Positions 1-6,682 of a stretch of DNA of 15,877 nucleotides are shown here, piece by piece. Position numbers and translations under genes: made by a program. Each line of letters opens with the position of its first letter. Positions within the stretch are counted from its first letter, which is position 1. The notes beneath the pieces are model-generated. The model saw only the letters and a program-made list of their open reading frames with translations, searched no databases and was not told the origin of the DNA. The stretch covers positions 1-15,877 of the forward strand of contig JBNPWE010000039.1 of NCBI GenBank assembly GCA_050433985.1, in the 5' to 3' direction. Source of the stretch: JACIYW01 sp014359745. Its GTDB lineage: Bacteria; Pseudomonadota; Alphaproteobacteria; Rhodobacterales; Rhodobacteraceae.

Positions 1-21
1 GCAACACGATACGAGAAAACG

Positions 22-144
22 TCACGCAATTTCTTGTCGATGATCAAACTGGCGTCCGTCAGGCTGTGGATCGAGTTTTATGAGTCCGCTGCCTAGATAC
101 TTGGCGAGGGTATAGAGGAAGCGGCGAAACTTGTTGAATGTCAT
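22..144 (-). pseudogene. Possible truncated small basic protein (40 codons)
   Basis: A short - strand frame starts with MTFNKFRRFLYTLAKYLG and then continues in unrelated residues to a stop after 40 codons. The opening resembles, from memory, a family of small basic proteins common in Proteobacteria in which NKFRRFLY..A..LGD is followed by a Lys/Arg/Gly-rich tail. Here the similarity stops right after YLG (near nt 91) and the basic tail is missing, so this may be a gene cut by a rearrangement. It has no strong ribosome binding site. A chance open frame is a real alternative. Confidence 0.3.
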
Positions 145-706
145 GCCTTGATCGTGCCTCACCCAAGGCGGCAACGCAAGCCGCGCGTTCTGGTGCCAAT
201 GCCGCCGATCTGCCCGCAGACAGAAACCGGATGGTGGACATTTCCTTTCTCACTTCGCGGCGCAAGAAAATCCGAACCCCGTCTATCGGTATCGCCGCCA
301 GCATGGGGCCGGGCATTGGGACCGGCTGATTCAAGCGTTTTGAGAAAGGTAGGCAGGAGCGCGGGCAGCTTGCGGTTCGGTGAATAAATATGTTTTAAAA
401 CATACACTTAGCAATATATATGGCGGAGGGGCTGAGTCATCGAAAATCTCGGCTCAGAGTCCTGCAGTCATGCGCTGGCAGAACCGCACGCGCACGCTCG
501 TTTCCGAGCGACTATTAATCGTTTTCTCTCGGTTACGTCCGTTCGGAACTTCCTGGAAACCGGGGCGCTGATCGCCGCTTGGAGTCCCCGTCGTCGCCAA
601 ACCAGACGCAATGCGCGGACTTGCGCAACTAACTGACTTGCCTCGCATTTTCTTTCACGCCTTCGTTCGGACGCAACCACGTCGAGTTGCTCAGATGGAG
701 GACAAT
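145..706. other. Intergenic stretch without a convincing gene
   Basis: No frame here has both a good start context and recognisable protein character. The short open frames on both strands overlap one another and look like high-GC artefacts. The only clear structure is the AT-rich palindrome at 389-404, with an AT-rich run (about 381-421) around it. I see no tRNA, rRNA, transposase or insertion-sequence end. The region may hold the promoter of the HTH gene at 707. Confidence 0.6.
389..404. repeat. Perfect 16-bp palindrome (AT-rich, operator-like)
   Basis: The 16 bases TATGTTTTAAAACATA are exactly self-complementary. They lie in the most AT-rich part of the left region, about 300 bp upstream of the HTH gene. 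The size and symmetry suit a dimeric DNA-binding protein site. There is no T-run or GC stem, so it does not look like a terminator. Which protein would bind it cannot be told from the sequence. Confidence 0.6.
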
Positions 707-910
707 ATGAAACGGAACTGCATGACCCAGAAAGAACTCGCCGACCGCTGGACCATCTCGCACCGCACACTGGAGCGGTGGCGGTGGGCTGGCGAAGGCC
801 CGGCATACATGAAGCTCGGCGGACGCGTCGTCTACCGCGTCAGCGATATTGAAGCGTTCGAACAAGAGGTCATTCAATCCACTGCTGACCAGCGGATCGC
901 CGCGTTCTGA
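707..910 (+). CDS. Small helix-turn-helix protein, excisionase/AlpA-like
   Basis: This 67-aa protein is almost entirely one winged helix-turn-helix of the MerR/excisionase type (HTH_17 style). Residues 6-27 (MTQKELADRWTISHRTLERW) give the helix-turn-helix; KLGGRVVYRVSDIEAF at about 36-51 forms the wing and the typical 'R(V)Y...DIEAF' ending. The ATG at 707 was chosen because a full GGAGG (697-701) lies 5 nt upstream; an upstream extension in the same frame to 611 lacks such a site. Proteins like this are DNA-binding accessory factors, often excisionases or small regulators in integrated elements. It stands alone, 157 bp ahead of the BREX operon in the same direction, and may be cargo of the same island or a local regulator. 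No integrase is in the window, so the excisionase role is inference. Confidence 0.8.
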   Translation: MKRNCMTQKELADRWTISHRTLERWRWAGEGPAYMKLGGRVVYRVSDIEAFEQEVIQSTADQRIAAF

Positions 911-974
911 CGCCATTGGCGACCTCCCGAATGCGCGTCACACTCCAACGCTCTGATTTGCGACGCATTTCGAT

Positions 975-1002
975 TGCACCACCTTCCCGGCTCGGCTAGC
1001 CT
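975..1002 (+). promoter_or_regulatory. Weak candidate promoter for brxR-BREX operon
   Basis: TTGCAC (975-980) and TAGCCT (997-1002) are separated by 16 bp and would place a transcription start near 1009, about 60 bp before brxR. The -10 match is poor (TAnnnT only). It is listed because it is the best-spaced pair in the gap and overlaps the left arm of the inverted repeat, which would suit repression. Confidence 0.2.
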
Positions 1003-1060
1003 CGGCTCAGGCCCAGTAAATGGGCGCGCATAGTTAGCGTGCGCATCGCCCGAGCCGGGA
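985..1060. repeat. 11-bp inverted repeat flanking the brxR leader
   Basis: TCCCGGCTCGG (985-995) and CCGAGCCGGGA (1050-1060) are perfect reverse complements separated by 54 bp. The left arm continues into the 8-bp palindrome GGCTAGCC (994-1001) and a CTCGGCT direct repeat (991-997 and 1001-1007) at a 10-bp period. The right arm covers the start of the purine-rich ribosome binding site GGGAGAG (1057-1063) of brxR. The arms may be binding sites for the BrxR dimer (autoregulation), or an RNA hairpin hiding the ribosome binding site if transcription starts upstream of 985. Smaller GGGCG/CGCCC arms (1022-1026, 1047-1051) nest inside. Confidence 0.5.
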
Positions 1061-1067
1061 GAGCGTG

Positions 1068-1940
1068 ATGGAGAACGACAGGTCGGAACTTCGCTGGGGC
1101 GTCGAGCAGCGCCTCGAGTTCATAGAGTTCCGCCTGTTCTGGGAGGGACATGTGAACCGCAGCGATCTGATGGACCAGTTCGGGGTCTCGGTGAACCAGG
1201 CGTCCACCGACCTGAACCGCTACATCGGCTTCGCGCCAGACAACATGGTCTACGACAAAAGCGCGCGGACCTATGTCCGCGGCTCGGCCTTCAAGGCGCA
1301 GTTCCTCGAGCCCGATGCGAGCCGCTACCTCGCTCAACTGCGCTCGCTCGCAGACGGAATCCTCGACCGCGAGGACTCCTGGATAGCCAATCTCCCGCCC
1401 TACGCGTCCGCCCCGACGCCGGTGCGCGGCGTCGATCCCGTGACGCTCCGATCGGTCGTTGGCGCCATCCGCCGGTCCGAGGCGATCGAGGTGAAGTACC
1501 AGTCACTGTCCAGCCCGGAGCCGCGCTGGCGGTGGATCGCGCCCCACGCCATCGCGTTCGACGGCTTCCGCTGGCACACGCGAGCGTTCTGTCTGACCGA
1601 CGAATGCTTCAAGGACTTCCTGCTGTCTCGAATGCTCAAGATCCGAGGTTCACGGGAGAGCGACGCATCGGCCGACGACGACAGCGACTGGCATGCCGAG
1701 GTCACGCTGGAGGTCGCCCCCCACCCCGAACTTTCGGAAACGCAGGCGAAGGTTATCGCTCTGGACTACGGCATGCGGGACGGCAAGGCGAAGATCAAAG
1801 TCCGGCGGGCGTTGCTGTACTACGCGCTCAGGCGTCTCGGGCTTGATACTGATCCCGGCGCTAGGAAGCCGCAGGATCAGCAGATCGTGCTCTTGAATCG
1901 TGACGTAGTTCATCTGCAAGACGGGAGCTCGGCACGATGA
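1068..1940 (+). CDS. brxR: BrxR-type WYL-domain transcriptional regulator
   Basis: This 290-aa protein has the layout of BrxR/WYL regulators. An N-terminal winged helix-turn-helix (about residues 10-60, recognition region RSDLMDQFGVSVNQASTDLN) is followed by a linker. A WYL sensor domain (about 138-192, with WRWIAPHAIAFDGFRWHTRAF and a basic LLSRMLKIR strand) and a C-terminal WCX-like extension complete it. The usual W-Y-L triad reads RWHTRAF here. BrxR homologues from other BREX islands are dimeric DNA-binding repressors of similar length encoded immediately upstream of brxA. The ATG at 1068 follows GGGAGAG at good spacing; a GTG one codon earlier (1065) is possible. Its stop overlaps the brxA start by 4 nt (ATGA), so regulator and defence genes appear co-transcribed and translationally coupled. 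The assignment rests on domain layout and context; repressor or activator behaviour is inference. Confidence 0.85.
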   Translation: MENDRSELRWGVEQRLEFIEFRLFWEGHVNRSDLMDQFGVSVNQASTDLNRYIGFAPDNMVYDKSARTYVRGSAFKAQFLEPDASRYLAQLRSLADGILDREDSWIANLPPYASAPTPVRGVDPVTLRSVVGAIRRSEAIEVKYQSLSSPEPRWRWIAPHAIAFDGFRWHTRAFCLTDECFKDFLLSRMLKIRGSRESDASADDDSDWHAEVTLEVAPHPELSETQAKVIALDYGMRDGKAKIKVRRALLYYALRRLGLDTDPGARKPQDQQIVLLNRDVVHLQDGSSAR

Positions 1941-2557
1941 CCGGTGCAGACCTCCAGCCTTACAAGATGTCTTTCGCCGTTGGAGGACTGCTGCTTAACG
2001 AAAGCGTCGAAGTTGCCCGAATGCACGCGCCATCGGAGGCGTGGGACGCCACGTTGCGGCGCGCCTTGGAGGGAGGTGTTACGTCCCTCCCCAAGGCCGC
2101 GTCGCGTCGCAGAACGCTTCGTGAGATCGTGAATCGGATTTCGACCTTGAGCGATGAAGAGCTCGGCTATCTCGTCCAAGTGGCAGATCGCCAAGACCAG
2201 CAAGCCCTATTGTGGCTCGCGACCTGCAGAGCATACCGATTTGTCCGAGAGTTCGCGACGGAAGTCATCCACGAGCGATTTCTTTCCTTCCAACTCGACC
2301 TGCCGCTGGAAAGTTTCGACGTCCTGTTTGCCGCCAAAGCCGAATGGGATGAAGGCCTTGCCGGGATCAGTCCGACGACCCGCGCAAAGCTGCGGCAGGT
2401 GCTGTTCCGGATGATGCGCGAAGCAAACGTGATCTCCGACGATAACAAGATCCTGTCGGCCTATGTCTCGCCGCGGCTCAAGGCGATCCTGGCAGAGAAA
2501 AATCCAAGGGACCTCGTCGTGTTTCCTGGATTGAGCCATGATGGAGGCGCTTTGTGA
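1937..2557 (+). CDS. brxA: BREX protein BrxA (DUF1819)
   Basis: This 206-aa protein matches the DUF1819/BrxA family in length and signature. The N-terminal YKMSFAVGGLLLNESVEVA is the typical opening. The middle shows RRRTLREIVNRISTLSDEEL and ALLWLATCRAYRFVREFATEV. The C-terminal half contains TTRAKLRQVLFRMMREA and SAYVSPRLKAIL. BrxA is a small all-helical, DNA-binding BREX subunit; its molecular task in exclusion is still unclear. The start ATG overlaps the brxR stop by 4 nt and has GGGAG at 1923-1927. An internal Met at residue 11 sits before the conserved core but lacks a better ribosome site. The gene overlaps brxB by 4 nt. Its position directly ahead of brxB is the standard type 1 order. 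Confidence 0.95.
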   Translation: MTGADLQPYKMSFAVGGLLLNESVEVARMHAPSEAWDATLRRALEGGVTSLPKAASRRRTLREIVNRISTLSDEELGYLVQVADRQDQQALLWLATCRAYRFVREFATEVIHERFLSFQLDLPLESFDVLFAAKAEWDEGLAGISPTTRAKLRQVLFRMMREANVISDDNKILSAYVSPRLKAILAEKNPRDLVVFPGLSHDGGAL

Positions 2558-3156
2558 GAAAGCCGACCAGCCGCAAAGAGCGGGCAGAGCATCTATTCAA
2601 GGTCGTCACCAGCCAGCGGTTCCTGACCAAGCAAGGCCTCGGAAATGAGGTGCCGTTCTTCATCTGCCCTTATCCGGCAGAAGAAGGACTGTCGATGGTT
2701 GAGGACCGGTTGGATCTCGTTACCCGGATAACACACGCCGGGATCGCCGTTCTCGACCTGAGCCTTTACGACCTCTCGCTCAGCATTCTCGAAGAGCGCG
2801 GCATCCTCGAGCAGATCCTCGAGATCGAGTCGGACACCGACAAAGGAGAGATCCGGGAGCTTCTGCAGTCCGTTCTGGATCCCAAAGCCAACCTGATCCC
2901 GAAGATTGGCGACGCCATCGAAGCCACACCGCATGACGTCATCTTCCTCTCCGGCGTTGGCGAGGTCTATCCATACATCCGGTCGCACAACGTGCTGAAC
3001 AATCTGCAGAGCACGGCCAAGGACAAGCCGACCGTCCTGTTCTTCCCTGGCAGCTACACCCATGCGCTCGCAACGGGGGCCTCACTCGATCTGTTCGGGC
3101 GCCTGCACGACGACAAGTACTACCGGGCCTTCAATATTCTGAACTACGAGGTTTGA
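2554..3156 (+). CDS. brxB: BREX protein BrxB (DUF1788)
   Basis: This 200-aa protein is a clear DUF1788/BrxB member. The C-terminal half carries the family hallmarks FLSGVGEVYPYIRSHNVLNN, TVLFFPGSYTH and LFGRLHDDKYYRAFN. The N-terminal part has VPFFICPYPAEE and the LDLSLYDLSLSILEERG stretch. Length is normal. It starts with GTG inside the brxA stop (GTGA overlap), with GGAGG at 2543-2547 six bases upstream, so the GTG start is well supported. BrxB is one of the core type 1 subunits and is genetically required in tested systems; its biochemical activity is not established. No catalytic motif is visible. It ends 4 bp before brxC, consistent with one transcript. Confidence 0.95.
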   Translation: MRKPTSRKERAEHLFKVVTSQRFLTKQGLGNEVPFFICPYPAEEGLSMVEDRLDLVTRITHAGIAVLDLSLYDLSLSILEERGILEQILEIESDTDKGEIRELLQSVLDPKANLIPKIGDAIEATPHDVIFLSGVGEVYPYIRSHNVLNNLQSTAKDKPTVLFFPGSYTHALATGASLDLFGRLHDDKYYRAFNILNYEV

Positions 3157-3160
3157 TCCG

Positions 3161-6100
3161 ATGACGATTGCGATGCGCGAAATCTTTGAGAAGCCCGTCG
3201 ACCGCGCCATCGATGGCGTCATCAAGGCGGACGACGAAGCAAGCCTCCGGATCGAGCTCGACGAGTACGTGATCACCGGCGAGATCGGGCAACGGCTTGA
3301 GCAGTTCCTCGATGCCTACAATAACTACAAGACCGCGAACGGCGTCTGGATTTCAGGCTTCTTCGGCTCAGGCAAATCGCATCTTCTGAAGATGCTGGCG
3401 CTCTTGCTGGAAAATCGCGAAGTCGACGGGATCAAGGCGTTCGACATCTTCGCTGAGAAGCTGAAGGACGAGCCTATGCTTGCTGGCGCCCTTCGCAAAG
3501 CCGTGTCGATCCCTTCGAAGTCGATCCTGTTCAACATCGACCAGAAGGCGGACGTAATCTCGAAGAACGACGTCGACGCGCTGCTATCGGTTTTCCAGAA
3601 GGTGTTCGACGAGATGTGCGGCTATTACGGCAAGCAGCCGCACATTGCGCAGTTCGAACGGCAACTCGATGAGCGTGGTCAGTTCGAGGCGTTCAAGGCG
3701 GCGTTCCTGGAGCTTTCCGGAAAGCCTTGGGAGACTCGAGGCCGTGAGGAGGCTCTGCTGGAGGGGCGCAACATCGCTGCGGCATTCGCACGGGCAACTG
3801 GCGCAGATCCCGTCGATGCCAAGGATATCCTCTCACAGTACCGAAAAGATACGAGGGTCTCAATCGAAGATTTCGCCAACACGGTGAAGGCCTGGATCGA
3901 CCGGCAGGTGCCGAATTTCAGACTGAACTTCTTCGTCGATGAGGTCGGCCAGTACATTGCCGACAACGTCAAGCTGATGACGAACCTTCAGACCATCGCC
4001 GAGAGCCTGAACACGAAGTGCAAGGGTCAGGCGTGGATCATAGTGACGGCGCAGCAGGCCATTACAGAAGTCGTCGGGGACATGACTGCCCGGCAGGAAA
4101 ACGACTTCTCGAAAATCCAGGCAAGATTTGCCAACCGCATGCCCTTGAACTCGGCGGATGTAGCCGAGGTCATTCAACGCCGCCTGCTGTCCAAGACCGA
4201 CGCGGCTCAGATCATGCTGGGCAATTTGCACGACAAGGAGGAGAACAATCTCAAGACCTTGTTCGATTTCGCAGATGGTTCGATCCGGCTGAAGAACTAT
4301 CGCGACCGCGAGCATTTCGTCGCGAGCTATCCGTTCCCACCCTATCAGTACACGCTGTTCCAGATGGCGATCACGTCGCTCTCCCAGCACAACGCATTCG
4401 AGGGCAAGCATAGCTCCGTGGGCGAACGCTCGATGCTGGGCGTGTTCCAAGAGGTCGCCAAAACCCTTGCCGATCGTCCTGTCGGGGGGCTCGCGACCTT
4501 CGATTTGATGTTCGAGGGGATCCGCACCGCGTTAAAGTCCGCCGTCCAACAGTCCATCCAGATCGCCGAGCGGAACCTCGACGATCCCTTCGCGGTTCGC
4601 GTTCTGAAAGCATTGTTCCTTGTCAAGTATGTGAAGGAATTCAAGCCGACCGTACGCAACATCAGCGTTCTTCTGTTGTCGGAATTCGAGGCTGACCAAG
4701 CGGGACAACGGCGAAAGATCGAAGACGCTTTGGCGCGTCTCGAGCGCGAAACCTACATTCAGCGTAATGGCGAGGTCTACGAATTCCTCACAAACGAAGA
4801 GAAGGACGTCGAGGCTGAGATCAAGGCGCTGGATGTCGATCCGACCGAGATCAGCAAGGAGCTGGAAACCCTTGCCTTCGACACGATCCTTCGGCACCGC
4901 AAGATCAAGCACCTGACCACGGGCTATGAGTATTCCTTCAGCCGGAAGCTCGATGACCATCTGCTGGGCCGGGAATACGAGCTCTCGATCAACATCATCA
5001 GCCCCTTCAGTGACGATGCTGCGGCTCCTGACGCTGTGCGCATGCGCAACATGGGGCGCGAGGAACTGGCGATCGTGCTGCAGCCGGATGTCCGGTTCAT
5101 TCGGGATCTGACCCTGTTCCGGCAGACCGACAAGTTCATCCGGCAATCGCGCAGCGGATCGCCCCAGCCTGGCCGAGACCGGATCATTCTCGAAAAGGGA
5201 GAGCAAAACGGCCGCCGCGCGAAAGATCTGGAACTTCGCCTGCGGAAACTCATGGCCGCCGCACGCCTCTTCGTGCGTGGTGATGAACTGGACATCGGCG
5301 GTGACGATCCCCAGGACCGCATCGTCAAGGCCTTCCAGGCGCTTGTCGACAAGGTCTACGTGAACCTGCCGATGCTGAGGGGCGTGAACTACGTCGAAGC
5401 AGACATCGCCAAGGCCGCCAGTCCGACGTCCACCCTGTTTGGCGAAGCCGGTACCGGCCTGACGGAAGCCGAACAGGATGTGCTGAACCACATTCAGAGC
5501 CAGGCACGCAACGGAGTGAAGGTCTCGGCCAAATACCTTACCGAACGCTTCGGGGCGAAGCCCTATGGCTGGCCGACGGTTGCCACCCTGTGCCTCACCG
5601 CCAGCCTGTCCGGAAAAGGCAAATGCGAGGCACGGTCGGACGGCACGCCGCTGGAAGGGGCCGAACTGGCCCGGGCGCTCAACAACAGCCACACGCTGGG
5701 CAACATCCTCCTGACGCCGCAATTGGAGTTCACGGCATCCCAGATCCGCGCAGCCAAGGATCTGTACAAGGAACTGTTCGGCTTGCCTGCCGACGGCTCC
5801 GATGCACGGGTTCTCGGCGGCGAATGGGCGGAGAGCATCCGCAAACTGGCGGACGAACTGAACCGGCTCGTCACCGAAAACCACAAGTACCCGTTCGTCG
5901 CGGTGTTGGAGCCCTTGCGGGATCAGGTTGTCGCCATGGTCGGCAGACCCGCTGCCTGGTACATCACCGAACCGGTCAAGCAGGAAGACGCGCTGCTGAA
6001 TGCCAAGGAGGATATCCTCGACAAGATCCGCAGTTTCATGGGCGGGGCCCAGCGGGAAATCTACGACGACGTTCGCGACTTTCTGCAGGCGCAAGAGGCC

Positions 6101-6682
6101 AACATCGGCTATGTCGATGCCGCGGCCGGGGAAAAGCTGCGCGCCGCCCTGCGGGATCCCGACTGCTACAAGGGCACGGCGATCCAGGCGCTGAAGTCCG
6201 ACCTTTATGCCCTGAAGGACAAGGTCGAACTCGATGTCCTGAAGGAGCGCAAGGCGGTCATCGCCGCCGTCGACGAATGCGCCGACAAGGTCGCCCAGAC
6301 ACCCGAGTTCCAGGCCCTCACCCCCGAACAGCAGGATCAGATCCGCCGCAGCGTGGCCACCCACAAGGCCGGGCTCGACGCGGTGACCATGATCCCGATC
6401 CTGCGCGACCGGGCGAATGGCGCACGGTCCGGGCTGATGCAGCAGATGCTGGCGGACATCGCGCGCATGGCGCAGCCCCCGGCGCCCGCTCCGGCCGATC
6501 CCGGCATGAAGGAACGGCCCGCCCCGGCGCCACGGCCGCCGTCCTATGTCAACGCCTCGGACATCAAGGTGGCCTATCCGCGCCCCTACCTGGCCGAGGA
6601 GGCGGACGTCGACCAGTACGTGAATGAACTGCGCAAGACCCTGATGGCCGAGATCGCCGCGGGCAAGAAGGTGATCGTCTGA
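3161..6682 (+). CDS. brxC: BREX ATPase BrxC
   Basis: This 1173-aa protein is the large P-loop ATPase of type 1 BREX (BrxC/DUF499-like). Walker A is GFFGSGKS at residues 66-73 and Walker B is LNFFVDE, with D260-E261, followed by VGQYI. A sensor-like stretch WIIVTAQQ and the basic segment IQARFANRMPL follow. The rest is a long mostly helical region typical of the family. A Pro/Ala-rich linker at about 1105-1127 precedes a conserved-looking C-terminal tail. BrxC hydrolyses ATP and is thought to couple phage recognition to exclusion. GAGG (3148-3151) lies 9 nt before the ATG; a second Met at residue 5 is less likely. The stop overlaps the pglX start by one base (TGATG). GC content climbs along the gene: hand counts give 55% at 3541-3600, 47% at 4621-4680 and 67-68% at 5401-5460 and 6241-6300, which suggests mosaic origin. 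Confidence 0.95.
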   Translation: MTIAMREIFEKPVDRAIDGVIKADDEASLRIELDEYVITGEIGQRLEQFLDAYNNYKTANGVWISGFFGSGKSHLLKMLALLLENREVDGIKAFDIFAEKLKDEPMLAGALRKAVSIPSKSILFNIDQKADVISKNDVDALLSVFQKVFDEMCGYYGKQPHIAQFERQLDERGQFEAFKAAFLELSGKPWETRGREEALLEGRNIAAAFARATGADPVDAKDILSQYRKDTRVSIEDFANTVKAWIDRQVPNFRLNFFVDEVGQYIADNVKLMTNLQTIAESLNTKCKGQAWIIVTAQQAITEVVGDMTARQENDFSKIQARFANRMPLNSADVAEVIQRRLLSKTDAAQIMLGNLHDKEENNLKTLFDFADGSIRLKNYRDREHFVASYPFPPYQYTLFQMAITSLSQHNAFEGKHSSVGERSMLGVFQEVAKTLADRPVGGLATFDLMFEGIRTALKSAVQQSIQIAERNLDDPFAVRVLKALFLVKYVKEFKPTVRNISVLLLSEFEADQAGQRRKIEDALARLERETYIQRNGEVYEFLTNEEKDVEAEIKALDVDPTEISKELETLAFDTILRHRKIKHLTTGYEYSFSRKLDDHLLGREYELSINIISPFSDDAAAPDAVRMRNMGREELAIVLQPDVRFIRDLTLFRQTDKFIRQSRSGSPQPGRDRIILEKGEQNGRRAKDLELRLRKLMAAARLFVRGDELDIGGDDPQDRIVKAFQALVDKVYVNLPMLRGVNYVEADIAKAASPTSTLFGEAGTGLTEAEQDVLNHIQSQARNGVKVSAKYLTERFGAKPYGWPTVATLCLTASLSGKGKCEARSDGTPLEGAELARALNNSHTLGNILLTPQLEFTASQIRAAKDLYKELFGLPADGSDARVLGGEWAESIRKLADELNRLVTENHKYPFVAVLEPLRDQVVAMVGRPAAWYITEPVKQEDALLNAKEDILDKIRSFMGGAQREIYDDVRDFLQAQEANIGYVDAAAGEKLRAALRDPDCYKGTAIQALKSDLYALKDKVELDVLKERKAVIAAVDECADKVAQTPEFQALTPEQQDQIRRSVATHKAGLDAVTMIPILRDRANGARSGLMQQMLADIARMAQPPAPAPADPGMKERPAPAPRPPSYVNASDIKVAYPRPYLAEEADVDQYVNELRKTLMAEIAAGKKVIV

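Noticed and set aside
59..407. Several short overlapping frames of 60-90 codons on both strands
   Set aside because: No ribosome binding site, no recognisable protein, and they overlap each other in the manner of GC-rich noise.
611..706. N-terminal extension of the HTH protein to an upstream ATG
   Set aside because: The extension has no family character, and GGAGG at 697-701 is correctly spaced only for the ATG at 707.
4532..6364. 610-codon open frame on the - strand opposite brxC
   Set aside because: It lies antisense to the GC-rich half of brxC, where stop codons are rare. The product is Leu/Gly/Val/Arg-rich without a recognisable domain, and brxC is certain.
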